Shown here piece by piece: positions 1 to 10,797 of a stretch of DNA of 64,000 nucleotides. The stretch is from Homoserinibacter gongjuensis (lineage in GTDB: Bacteria; Actinomycetota; Actinomycetes; Actinomycetales; Microbacteriaceae). Each line of letters starts with the position of its first letter. Position 1 is the stretch's first letter. The stretch covers positions 496,001 through 560,000 of the forward strand of contig NZ_BSVA01000001.1 in assembly GCF_030161875.1 (NCBI RefSeq). The letters are read 5' to 3'. Position numbers and translations under genes: made by a program. The notes below the pieces were generated by a model. It did not search any database. It had not been told where the DNA came from and was given only the letters and a program-made list of their open reading frames with translations.

Positions 1-84
1 ACCAGCCACGAAGCGGATGCTACCTGTCGTCGCCCGGCGGCGGCTCGGCTGACGCTCGGCACGCCCGACTACGATGGGCGGGTC

Positions 85-2833
<2,749 letters not shown>

Positions 2834-2844
2834 GAACCCGCTGT

Positions 2845-2872
2845 GCTACGCACTGCTACACGCGGCTACAAT
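2845..2872 (+). promoter_or_regulatory. vapBC promoter with three phased GCTAC repeats
   Basis: GCTAC occurs at 2845, 2855 and 2865, an exact 10-bp period that places the copies on one helix face. TACAAT at 2867-2872 is a good -10 box 7 nt before the vapB ATG. The arrangement suits VapB/VapBC autorepression. The repeats and spacing are seen; the operator role is inferred. Confidence 0.5.
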
Positions 2873-2879
2873 CGGCGAC

Positions 2880-3131
2880 ATGGCTCTCGTTCCCGCACGT
2901 GAACTGCGCAACAACACCGCGGCGGTGATCGAGCGCGCGCGCCGCGGCGAAGACGTCACCATCACGGTGAACGGGGTCGCCGCCGTACGGCTGGTGCCCG
3001 TCTCGCCGAATACGCGCAGTTTCCTGACCACAAGCGAGCTGCTCGCGTTGCGCCCCGCGCGTGCCGTGAGCGAGCCGCACCCCCACGACCTCTGGAACGA
3101 CACCACCGACGACCTGGGCGCTATCGAATGA
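2880..3131 (+). CDS. vapB: VapB/Phd-type antitoxin
   Basis: This 83-residue protein would bind DNA through its N-terminus and neutralise the PIN toxin encoded next through its C-terminus. MALVPARELRNNTAAVIERA followed by GEDVTITVNGVAAVRLVP matches the Phd/YefM-like N-terminal fold. The variable C-terminal part ends HDLWNDTTDDLGAIE, an acidic tail as in toxin-binding segments. It overlaps vapC by ATGA. Its promoter has phased GCTAC repeats and a TACAAT -10 box, so the start at 2880 is probably leaderless. Confidence 0.85.
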   Translation: MALVPARELRNNTAAVIERARRGEDVTITVNGVAAVRLVPVSPNTRSFLTTSELLALRPARAVSEPHPHDLWNDTTDDLGAIE

Positions 3132-3541
3132 GCGGCTCGCTCCCGCACCGTCGCGGACTGCTCGACACGAGCGTGTTCGTCGCGATCGAGCAGGATCGGC
3201 CACTGGATCTCGGCGCGCTACCGCTGGAACAGTACGTGAGTGCCATCACCCGTGGCGAACTGCTGGCCGGTGTGCACGCGGCAGCGTCGGCCGAGGTACG
3301 TGCTGTCCGTCTCGCCACCGTCGAAGAGATCGCCGGGATCGCCACGCTTCCTGCCGACTCCCGTGCCGCCGCGCAGTGGGCAACCCTGCGTCACTCGCTG
3401 GCGGCCGCCGGTCGTCGCGTGAACGTGAACGACCTCTGGATCGCCGCGATCGCGCTCGCGCACGGCCTCCCCGTCGTGACGCAGGACGGCGATTTCGCCG
3501 TGATCTCCGAACACTCGAGCCTGGAGGTGATCACGGTATGA
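3128..3541 (+). CDS. vapC: VapC-type PIN-domain ribonuclease toxin
   Basis: PIN-domain toxins are Mg-dependent RNases that cut tRNA or rRNA when freed from their antitoxin. In this 137-residue protein the acidic active site is complete: Asp13 (LLDTSVF), Glu44 (TRGELLAG), Asp102 (VNDLWIAA) and Asp120/Asp122 (TQDGDF). The start overlaps vapB and the stop overlaps the next glycosyltransferase start by ATGA (3538-3541). Toxin and sugar-transferase translation are therefore linked, which is unusual for a module normally seen as self-contained. The RNA target cannot be told from sequence. Confidence 0.9.
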   Translation: MSGSLPHRRGLLDTSVFVAIEQDRPLDLGALPLEQYVSAITRGELLAGVHAAASAEVRAVRLATVEEIAGIATLPADSRAAAQWATLRHSLAAAGRRVNVNDLWIAAIALAHGLPVVTQDGDFAVISEHSSLEVITV

Positions 3542-4655
3542 CCACCCTGCACGTCACACTCGACGAACTCGCGGCGACACCGTACGGCGGGCTGTCGCGT
3601 TACGCCGGTGAGCTGACGCGCGCCCTGCTCGCGACGGCGCCCGAGGGTGCCGAGGTCGTCGGCATGGTTCCGGCCTCGCCCGAGCCCGACTACGAACGCA
3701 TCGGCGCCCTGTTGCCCGGCCTCGCGCGGCTCGAGAAGAGCGTGCTCGCCCACCGAGAGCTCTCCGCCGCGTGGCGCCGCGGGCTCGGGCGCCCGTCGCG
3801 CACGGGGATGCTGCACGCCACCTCGCTGCTCGCCCCGCTCGGCGCCCACGACCGCGTGCACCAGCCGGGTGACCAGGTGGCCGTCACCATCCACGACGCC
3901 ATCGCCTGGACCGCCCCCGAGCTGCTGCCGTCGCGCACCGTCTCCTGGCAGCACGCGATGGCCGCGCGCGCCGAGCGCTTCGCCGACGCCGTCGTGGTGC
4001 CGAGCCACGCGGTCGCCGCCGAACTGGCCGAGCATCTCGACCTCGGCGACCGCATCCGGGTCATCCCTGGCGCCCCCTCGAGCGGCCTCATCCCACCGCG
4101 CGGCGCCGGCAGGCGCGCGGCCGAGCTCGGGCTGCCCGAGCAGTACCTGCTGACCGTCGCCGGCACCGAGCCCAAGAAGAACCTCGCGGCGCTGCTCGAC
4201 GCGCTCCCCTCACGCGGGAGCAGCTGCCGCTCGTGGTCGTCGCCGACGATGCGGATGCCGTCACCGAGCTGGCAGCGCAGGCGGGGGTGGCCGAGGGGCG
4301 CGTGGTGGCGCTCGGCGCACTCGCCGACGAGGACCTCGGGGTCGTCTACCTGCGCGCCCACGCCTACCTGCAGCCGAGCGCGGCCGAAGGCTTCGGGCTC
4401 GCGGTGATGGAGGCGCTCGGCTTCGGGCTGCCGATCATCCACACTGACGTGCCGGCCCTCGACGAGCTCACGGCGGGGGCGGCGATCTCGGTGCCGCGCG
4501 AGCCCGAGGGTCTGCCCGGCCGGCTCGCCGAGGCGATCGACGCGGTCGACGGCGCCCTCGCCGAGCGACTCGGCACGGCGGCGGGAGACCGGGCGCGCGC
4601 CTTCAGCTGGCGCGACTCCGCCGAGAAGGTCTGGCAGCTGCACGCCGACCTCTGA
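3538..4655 (+). CDS. Family 4 (GT-B) glycosyltransferase (apparent frameshift)
   Basis: This is a retaining GT-B glycosyltransferase likely to act in wall polysaccharide synthesis with the rhamnose genes. The N-terminal domain has the GGLSRYAGEL acceptor-side motif; the second Rossmann domain carries TVAGTEPKKNLAALL and the donor-binding SAAEGFGLAVMEAL segment (EX7E). The frame shifts at C4206-4209; one added C gives ALPLTREQLPLVVVADD and a protein of about 372 residues. It is translationally coupled to vapC. Donor and acceptor are unknown. Confidence 0.85.
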
Positions 4656-4676
4656 GTTACTTTGGCGCCGCGGTAA

Positions 4677-4852
4677 TCCGCGGCGCTGCGCCGGTTTCGG
4701 GCACGAGCGCGGTCGCGCCCGAAACCGAGTGCGCACACCGTGGGGCCCCGACGAGGTCCGCGGCGCTGCGCCGGTTTCGGGCACGAGCGTGGTCGCGCTC
4801 TCAGGTGGTTGAGGAGCGCACCGCCGCAGGCGGTACGCGTCTCGAAACCGCC
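4677..4852. repeat. Intergenic palindromic repeats: GTTTCGGGC pair and a GGTTGAGGAG element
   Basis: A unit of about 42 bp beginning CCGCGGCGCTGCGCCGG occurs at about 4677-4718 and again at about 4757-4798. In the first copy GGTTTCGGGC is mirrored by GCCCGAAACC. At 4805-4850 follows GGTTGAGGAG, a CCGCCGCAGGCGG palindrome and GTCTCGAAACC. This last element recurs near 12960 and 29756. The stretch 4656-4884 holds no gene and separates convergent genes. Confidence 0.8.
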
Positions 4853-4884
4853 GCCACCGCAGCCGGCCCCGCGCGCCCCCGCAG

Positions 4885-6240
4885 CTACCCGGCGGGCGCC
4901 TCCGTCGCATCCGGCGGCCACAGCAGCTCGTGCACCTTCGCACGGATCTCGTCGAAGTTCGGGGAGGCCGGATCCACTTCGGGCGGCGTCAGGTCGTACG
5001 ACACCACGGGCTGGCTCTTCGACTTGCCCGCCAACTGCACGAAGTACGACAGCATCTGCTTCGGGATGTCGGTGCGCACGACCTCCTTGCCCGCCGCCGC
5101 GATGTCGACGAAATGGGTGAGCACCGTGCCGGGGGTGAACTGCTGCAGAATCGCCTCCTGCACCTGACGCTGCCGCTGCATCCGCTCGTAGTCGCTTGTG
5201 GCGTAGCGGGTGCGGGTGTAGGTGAGGGCGGTCGGGCCATCCATGTGGTGCTCGCCCACCTCGAACCAGCCGTCGGGCTCGGTGCGGGGGCTGCCGTCGG
5301 GGTTCTCGTTGGCGCCGAAGGGCACGCGCGCGTCGACGGTGATGTCGATGCCGCCCATGGCGTCGATCAGGTCGGAGAAGCCCTGCATGTCGATGAGCAC
5401 GTAGTAGGGGATCGTGATGCCGAGCACCCCCTGCACGGCATCGCGCATCGCCTCGATGCCCGGGCTCGAGTTGTGCTCGGCGGCGTCGGGATACAGGTAG
5501 GCCCAGTCGAGCTCGCCGTAGGTGTAGAGGTAGTCGATGATGCACTTGCTGCCGCACGTGTAGCCGTCGGGCAGCACCTCGTACATGGGCGAACCCTCCA
5601 CGAACGGCACCTGCTCGAGGTTGCGCGGGATGCCGATGAGCGTCACCTGGCCGGTCTCGGCATCGACGCTCGCGACCGAGATGCTGTCGGGGCGCATGCC
5701 CTGACGGTCGGGTCCGGCGTCGCCGCCGAGCAGCAGGATGTTGTAGCGGCCGTCGATGGGAGGTTGCGAGGGTCCCTGCGCGAACACGGTGTCGAGCAGG
5801 TCGATGCCCGCACCCGCGGAGACCGCGCCGTACGCGGCCGTGCCCGAGACCGCCGCGAGCGCCACGACCGACAGCCCTGCGACGAAGGCCCGCGCCGCCG
5901 GCGCGACCCGTACGAGCCGCACGAGCCGGAGGGTGTCGAGGGTGAGCACGATCCAGAGCACGGCGTAGAAGAGCAGCAGCACGACCGCGCCGCCCAGCAC
6001 CCAGGTGTTGGTGGCGATGTCGAGCAGCAGGCCGCGCGCGAACACCGACAGCGCGATGCCGACCACCACGAGCACCCAGAGCACGAGCGTCGAACCGAGG
6101 CCGAACCGCCCGAGCCGGCGGTTGCCGGCGAGAACCTGGGCCGCACCCGGCACGAGCAGGTTGAGCCCCACGAGCCACCATGCCCGTTGGGTCATGAAGG
6201 CCGTGTTGGTGCGATCCGGGTCGCGCAGCACGCTCGTCAT
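4885..6240 (-). CDS. LytR-CpsA-Psr (LCP) family glycan ligase
   Basis: LCP proteins transfer lipid-linked glycans to peptidoglycan on the outer membrane face. The 451-residue protein begins with membrane segments at about residues 20-145 (VGLNLLVPGAAQV, VLWVLVVVGIALSVF, VVLLLFYAVLWIVL, AFVAGLSVVALAAV). The LCP domain follows: YNILLLGGDAGPDRQGMRPDSI, IPRNLEQVPF, AMGGIDITVDARV and LTYTRTRYATSDYERMQRQRQV, which contain the pyrophosphate-binding Asp and Arg residues. It starts 2 bp after the purE stop on the same strand, as in many Actinobacteria. The rhamnose and glycosyltransferase genes nearby could supply its substrate; that link is inferred. Confidence 0.93.
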   Translation of the reverse strand: MTSVLRDPDRTNTAFMTQRAWWLVGLNLLVPGAAQVLAGNRRLGRFGLGSTLVLWVLVVVGIALSVFARGLLLDIATNTWVLGGAVVLLLFYAVLWIVLTLDTLRLVRLVRVAPAARAFVAGLSVVALAAVSGTAAYGAVSAGAGIDLLDTVFAQGPSQPPIDGRYNILLLGGDAGPDRQGMRPDSISVASVDAETGQVTLIGIPRNLEQVPFVEGSPMYEVLPDGYTCGSKCIIDYLYTYGELDWAYLYPDAAEHNSSPGIEAMRDAVQGVLGITIPYYVLIDMQGFSDLIDAMGGIDITVDARVPFGANENPDGSPRTEPDGWFEVGEHHMDGPTALTYTRTRYATSDYERMQRQRQVQEAILQQFTPGTVLTHFVDIAAAGKEVVRTDIPKQMLSYFVQLAGKSKSQPVVSYDLTPPEVDPASPNFDEIRAKVHELLWPPDATEAPAG

Positions 6241-6242
6241 GC

Positions 6243-6748
6243 TCAGAGCGTCGCGTGCAGCGCCGCGTTCTTCTCCGCCACGAGAGCCTCGAGGCTCGCC
6301 GCGTAGTCCGCGAGGCGGGCGGTCAGGTCGGGGTCGCCGGATGCCAGAATGCGCGCCGCGAGCAGGCCCGCGTTGCGCGCGCCCCCGATCGACACGGTCG
6401 CGACCGGGATCCCGGCCGGCATCTGCACGATCGAGAGCAGGGAGTCGAGCCCGTCGAGCTTCGCGAGCGGCACCGGAACGCCGATCACCGGCAGTGTCGT
6501 CACGGATGCGAGCATGCCCGGCAGGTGCGCTGCTCCCCGGCGCCCGCGATGATGACGCGCAGCCCGCGCCCGGCCGCCTCGGAGCCGTAGCTCAGCATCT
6601 TGCGCGGCGTGCGGTGCGCCGACACGACCTCGACCTCGTGCGGGATGCCGAACTCCGTGAGCGCGGACGCGGCATCCTGCATCACCGTCCAGTCCGAGTC
6701 GGAGCCCATGACGACGCCGACCACCGGGGTTCCCGCTACCTGTGGCAC
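6243..6748 (-). CDS. purE: N5-carboxyaminoimidazole ribonucleotide mutase (apparent frameshift)
   Basis: PurE converts N5-CAIR to CAIR in purine synthesis. GSDSDW (residues 15-20) and SAHRTP (43-48) form the class I active site; the second half carries [15 protein letters not shown] and the [16 protein letters not shown] loop. The two halves lie in different frames and join at C6535-6538 (plus strand): one added base gives [15 protein letters not shown] and 168 residues. The start is GTG at 6748, with TAGCAT just upstream as a likely -10. purK lies 16 bp upstream on the same strand. Confidence 0.93.
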
Positions 6749-6764
6749 CCGGCCATGCTACGGC

Positions 6765-7879
6765 TCAGCCCTGGAAGAACGCCGCTGCGGCACGCGCTCG
6801 CGCGACCACGTCGTCGAGTTCGTCGCCCGTCGCCGTCACATGGCCCACCTTGCGGCCGGGGCGGGACTCCTTGCCGTAGGAGTGCAGCTTCACCTCGGGG
6901 CGGTCGGCCATGGCGCGTGCGTAACGGTCGGGCATCCACTCCCCCGACGGCCCGCCGAGGATGTTGACCATCACCGAGACGGACGCCAGAGGCGACGGGT
7001 CGCCGAGCGGCAGGTCGAGCACCGCGCGCAGGTGCTGCTCGAACTGGCTCGTGACGGCCCCGTCGATCGTCCAGTGGCCGGTGTTGTGCGGGCGCATCGC
7101 GAGCTCGTTCACGAGGAGGCGACCCTCGTCGGTTTCGAACAGCTCGACGGCGAGCACACCCGTCACGTCGAGCTCGGTCGCGATGCGCTCCGCGAGCGCC
7201 CGCGCCTCATCCGCCAGCACGCCCGCGTGCGGCGCCGGCGCGAACACCTCGGCGCACACCCCGTCACGCTGCACCGTCTCGACGAGCGGCCACGCAGCGA
7301 GCTGGCCGGAGGGCCGTCGCGCCACCAGTTGCGCCAACTCGCGACGGAACGGCACGTACTGCTCCACGAGCAGCCCCGCCTCCCCCGCCGACATGAACCA
7401 GTCGTCGGCATCGGATGCCGCGCGCACCACCCGCACGCCCTTGCCGTCGTACCCGCCACGCGGTGTCTTCACGACCGCCACGCCGCCGTGATCGGCCAGG
7501 AACGCCCCCAGCTCGCCGGCATCCGTCACCCGCGCCCAGTCGGGAACGGGCGCGCCGATCGCCGACAGCCGCTCGCGCATGACGGTCTTGTCTTGCGCGA
7601 CCGCGAGCGCGTGCGGCCCTGGGCGCACCGCCACGCCGGATGCGACGAGCGCCTCGAGAACGGGCTGCGGCACGTGCTCGTGATCGAAGGTGATGACGTC
7701 GACCTCGGCCGCGAACTTCAGCACCGTCGCCTCGTCGCGGTAGTCGCCCACCGCGGTCGCCGCGAGAGATGCCGAACTGCCCTCGACCTCGGCGAGCACG
7801 CGCAGTTCGAGACCGAGCGCGACCGCCGGGGGATCATCATCCGGGCCAGTTGCCCACCGCCGATGACGCCGACTCTCAC
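6765..7879 (-). CDS. purK: 5-(carboxyamino)imidazole ribonucleotide synthase (apparent frameshift)
   Basis: PurK makes N5-CAIR from AIR, bicarbonate and ATP, the substrate of PurE next door. It is an ATP-grasp enzyme: VIGGGQLARMM at the N-terminus, VVKTPRGGYDGKGV (ATP loop), LFETDEGRLLVNELAMRPHNTGHW (metal/ATP site) and the terminal domain. The N-terminal 17 codons read from GTG at 7879 (AAGGGG ribosome site 5 nt before it), then shift at G7828-7832; one more base gives MMIPPAVALGLELRVLAEVEG and 371 residues. Confidence 0.93.
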
Positions 7880-7965
7880 AGATGCCCCTTCAGCTTCGCG
7901 TCGAATGAGGCGGTTAGACTGCCGCCTCTACGACCCTACGGCCCATCACGGGGAAGGCACGACGC

Positions 7966-8574
7966 GTGCGCAAGCTCATCGCCCAGTTCGCGCGATTCGG
8001 TGTCGTCGGGCTCGTGGGGCTCGTGATCGACTTCGGCGTCTTCAACCTGCTGCGCGTCACCGTCTTCGCCCCCGAGAACCTGCACGAGGGCCCTGTGCTC
8101 GCCAAGGTCATCTCGACCGGCCTCGCGATTCTCGCGAACTGGATCGGCAACCGCTTCTGGACGTTCCGCGAGCACCGCGGCCGCCAGCTCTGGCGCGAGT
8201 TCGCCGAGTTCCTCGTCGTGAGCCTGGGCGGCATGTCGATCGGTCTGCTGTGCCTGTGGGTGTCGCACTACCTGCTGGGGTTCACGAGCATCCTCGCCGA
8301 CAACATCTCCGGCAACGTGATCGGGCTCGCGCTCGGCACCGCGTTCCGCTTCACCTTCTACAAGCTCTGGGTGTTCGCCCCGCACCGCACCGACTCCGCT
8401 CCCGCGGTGTTCCCGGATGCGGCGGGCCCGGACGTCGAGAGCTCGGATGCGAGCGCCCGGGATGCGGAAGCCGCGCGCGAAGACCCGCACGAGGCCCCGG
8501 AGCCGCAGGTCAGCGGTATCCGAATGCCGTCGTCTCGTCCGGCGGCCGCGACTGCTCCTGCTGACGCCGGCTAG
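7966..8574 (+). CDS. GtrA-like membrane protein
   Basis: GtrA-fold proteins are small four-helix membrane proteins often helping to move or present polyprenyl-linked sugars. Residues 5-145 hold four hydrophobic segments, with FGVVGLVGLVIDFGVFNLL first, then ANWIGNRFWTFR, the usual GtrA signature, and FRFTFYKLWVF last. A polar tail rich in Asp, Ala and Pro follows (about 145-202). The start is GTG at 7966 with TAGACT at 7915-7920 (45-nt leader). The last 65 bp overlap the end of the convergent PH-domain gene. Confidence 0.85.
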   Translation: MRKLIAQFARFGVVGLVGLVIDFGVFNLLRVTVFAPENLHEGPVLAKVISTGLAILANWIGNRFWTFREHRGRQLWREFAEFLVVSLGGMSIGLLCLWVSHYLLGFTSILADNISGNVIGLALGTAFRFTFYKLWVFAPHRTDSAPAVFPDAAGPDVESSDASARDAEAAREDPHEAPEPQVSGIRMPSSRPAAATAPADAG

Positions 8575-9076
8575 CGATCGGGTTGAGCGACAGCTCCATG
8601 AGGTCGTGCAGTGTCGCCTGCACGAGAGCAGCACCGGGCACGTCACGCAGCACGACCGGGCGCTCGAGCCCGGTGTTGATGAGCACGTCGCCCGAGCCGA
8701 ACATGCCCTGCAATCCCGCGGTGCGCACGGTCACGTCGTACCCGCGGCTGTGCAGCAGCTCCTGCCGCGTGCGCACGAACACGCCGCTGCGCAGCACGAT
8801 CCGCCGCGTCGTGATCGTGTAGTTGCGTCCGAGCCACGCGATAAGCGGCACGAGGAACAACAGCACGGCGATGAGCACCGCCGCGGCGAGCACCAGCCAA
8901 TTGAGCCACGCCTCGCCGAAGGTGCCCCCGAAATAGCCGAGTGCCGCCGCATCCGCGACGAGCACGATGCACGGCCAGAACAGCACCCGACCGTGCGAAC
9001 GCAGGCGCGCCACCACCACCTCCGGTTGCACCGCGTGGGCGGCACCGGGGGCGCCGGACGGCGTCGCCTGTGTCAT
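8510..9076 (-). CDS. Membrane-anchored bacterial PH-domain protein
   Basis: This 188-residue protein has two membrane helices (about residues 32-85: LFWPCIVLVADAAALGYF and LVLAAAVLIAVLLFLVP). A YdbS-like bPH2 domain follows, with YTITTRRIVLRSGVFVRTRQELLHSRGYDVTV and GDVLINTGLERPVVLRDVPG. Such proteins are common next to birA in Actinobacteria, and their role is not established. The stop is 65 bp inside the convergent gtrA gene, so both tails are coding on opposite strands. TAGAAC upstream of the ATG fits a -10. Starts 9 bp after the birA stop on the same strand. Confidence 0.85.
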   Translation of the reverse strand: MTQATPSGAPGAAHAVQPEVVVARLRSHGRVLFWPCIVLVADAAALGYFGGTFGEAWLNWLVLAAAVLIAVLLFLVPLIAWLGRNYTITTRRIVLRSGVFVRTRQELLHSRGYDVTVRTAGLQGMFGSGDVLINTGLERPVVLRDVPGAALVQATLHDLMELSLNPIASRRQQEQSRPPDETTAFGYR

Positions 9077-9085
9077 GCTCCAGTT

Positions 9086-9876
9086 CTAGCGGACGTGCGT
9101 CACGTCTCCGGCCGCGACAGACCGGGCGAGCCCGTCCCGGTCGGCCACCACGAGCCGCCCGTCGGCGTCGAGGTCGATCGCCGTGGCGTCGAGCCGCTCG
9201 CCGCCCGGCAGCTCGATGTGCACGGTGCGCGCGAGCGTCAGGCACCCCGCGCGCGCCTCCGCCCGGATGCCGGACGCCTCCGCATCCGCGCCCGCCGCGA
9301 AGAAGCGCACCAGCCGCTCCCGCAGCCCCTCGAGGTAGGCCGCGAGCACGGCATCCTCGACGGCGTCGTCGACGGCCACGCCCTCGACCGCGAGCGAGGT
9401 CGCCGTCGGCACCGGCAACTCCTCGGCGGTCATCCGGGTGTTGAACCCCGACCCGATGATCACCCCCGTGCCGCCCGGCAGCAGTTCGGCCAGGATGCCG
9501 CAGATCTTGCGTCCGTCGACGAGCACGTCATTGGGCCACTTGAACCCGACCGTGCGCCCCGGCAGAACGGTGCGCATGGCCGCCGACATCGCGATGCCGG
9601 CGATCACGGGCAGCCAGCCCAGCCGCTCCGGCCCGGGCACTGTTCCGTCGGGAAGCCGGGGCGCAGCAGCACGGATGCCGCCACAGCCGCGCCGGGCGGA
9701 GCGGTCCAGGCGCGCCCCAGCCGGCCGCGACCCGCGCTCTGGTAGCGGGTGAGCATGACGGTCAGATCGCCCATGCCCTCCCGGTCGGCGCGCGCCGAGA
9801 GCTCCGTGTTGGTCGAGCTCGACGATGCCACCTCGAAGAGGGCACCGGCGATGCGACGACTGCGTTCGAAGCCCAT
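9086..9876 (-). CDS. birA: Biotin-[acetyl-CoA-carboxylase] ligase (apparent frameshift)
   Basis: BirA charges biotin with ATP and attaches it to the carrier lysine of acyl-CoA carboxylase; the carrier (EAMKMEQP) is encoded at 18104. Seen: SSSTNTELSARA, YQSAGRGRLGRAW (the GRGRxGR biotin/AMP loop), FKWPNDVLVDGRKICGIL and the C-terminal SH3-like domain. There is no N-terminal HTH, so it is a group I, non-repressor type. The frame shifts at G9650-9652 (plus); one added base gives RPGFPDGTVPGPERLGW and 263 residues. Confidence 0.93.
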
Positions 9877-9960
9877 GAGCGGAAGCCTAAACGGCACATG
9901 CCTCCGAGGCCATGAGCCGCCACGCCGATGCGCACGGGCGCGGGAACTTAGGATTGCCCC

Positions 9961-10797
9961 ATGGCGTCCGTGCGAACGCCCCGGCCCGGGCGCGTGCTCG
10001 TCGTGACCCCCACCTACGACGAGGTCGAGAATCTCGCGGCGACCGTCGCCGCCCTGCGCGCCTCCGGCGCGGAGTGCGACATCCTCGTGGTCGACGACGC
10101 GAGCCCCGACGGAACGGGCGAGCTCGCCGACCGGCTCGCGGCATCCGATCCCGGCCTGCACGTGCTGCACCGCGCGACGAAGGACGGCCTCGGGCGCGCG
10201 TACCTCGCCGGATTCGACTGGGCGCGCGCGCGCGGCTACGACGTGATCGTCGAGTTCGACGCCGACGGCTCGCACCCCGCGAGCGCGCTGCCCGCCATGC
10301 TCCGGGCTCTCGAGGCGGATGCGGCGACCGGTCTCGTGATCGGCTCGCGCTGGGTGCCGGGCGGCGCCCTCGTCGACTGGCCCGCCTACCGCCGGCGGCT
10401 CAGCAAGTCCGCCAACGCCTACGCGCGCATCGCACTGCGGCTGCCCGTGCGGGATGTCACGGCCGGCTACCGCGCCTACCGCGCCGAGGTGCTCGAGCAG
10501 GTGGCGCACCAGGTCGTGGACTCGCGCGGCTACTGCTTCCAGATCGACCTCACGATCCGCACCCACGACGCCGGCTGGCGCATCCGCGAGGTGCCGATCA
10601 CCTTCACGGAACGGCGGGCCGGCGCCTCGAAGATGAGCGGCGGGGTTGTCGTCGAGGCGATGTGGCGCGTCACGGTGTGGGCGATCGCGCGGCTCGTGCG
10701 ACGCACCCGGCCCCGCGTGCTCCCCAAGCATCCGCCCCGGGTTTTGTCGGATCGCACAACCCCGAGCCGTATGAGGGTGACGGATAGGCTGAACGCC
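9961..10797 (+). CDS. Polyprenol-phosphate mannosyltransferase-like (GT2); reads into accD without a stop
   Basis: The protein resembles Ppm1/dolichol-phosphate mannose synthase, which moves mannose from GDP-mannose to polyprenyl phosphate; GDP-mannose would come from manC at 35726. Motifs: [35 protein letters not shown] (metal-binding DxD) and a basic end [19 protein letters not shown] at 9949-9954 and ATG at 9961 suggest a leaderless start. The frame stays open into the carboxylase gene. A stop (TAG 10785-10787) lies in a neighbouring frame, so one lost base near the C-terminus would explain the run-on. The end given is therefore nominal. Confidence 0.78.
10785..10797 (+). promoter_or_regulatory. 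Leaderless promoter (-10) of accD
   Basis: GATAGGCTGAACGCC precedes the GTG at 10798; TAGGCT at 10785-10790 lies 7 nt before it. The same word precedes accA (18089-18094), the nucleoside hydrolase (27294-27299) and the first DUF202 gene (about 56445), so the two carboxylase subunit genes share a core promoter form. Confidence 0.55.

Noticed and set aside
1-84. A gene fragment at the left edge of the window
   Set aside because: No frame in the first 84 bases carries recognisable protein sequence; the TACGAT box at 70-75 suggests this is the promoter region of the first gene.
4930-6306. Long plus-strand open frame opposite the LCP and purE genes (458 codons)
   Set aside because: It is His/Glu/Arg-rich with no recognisable motif, and is the expected shadow of a GC-rich gene; the minus strand carries clear LCP motifs.
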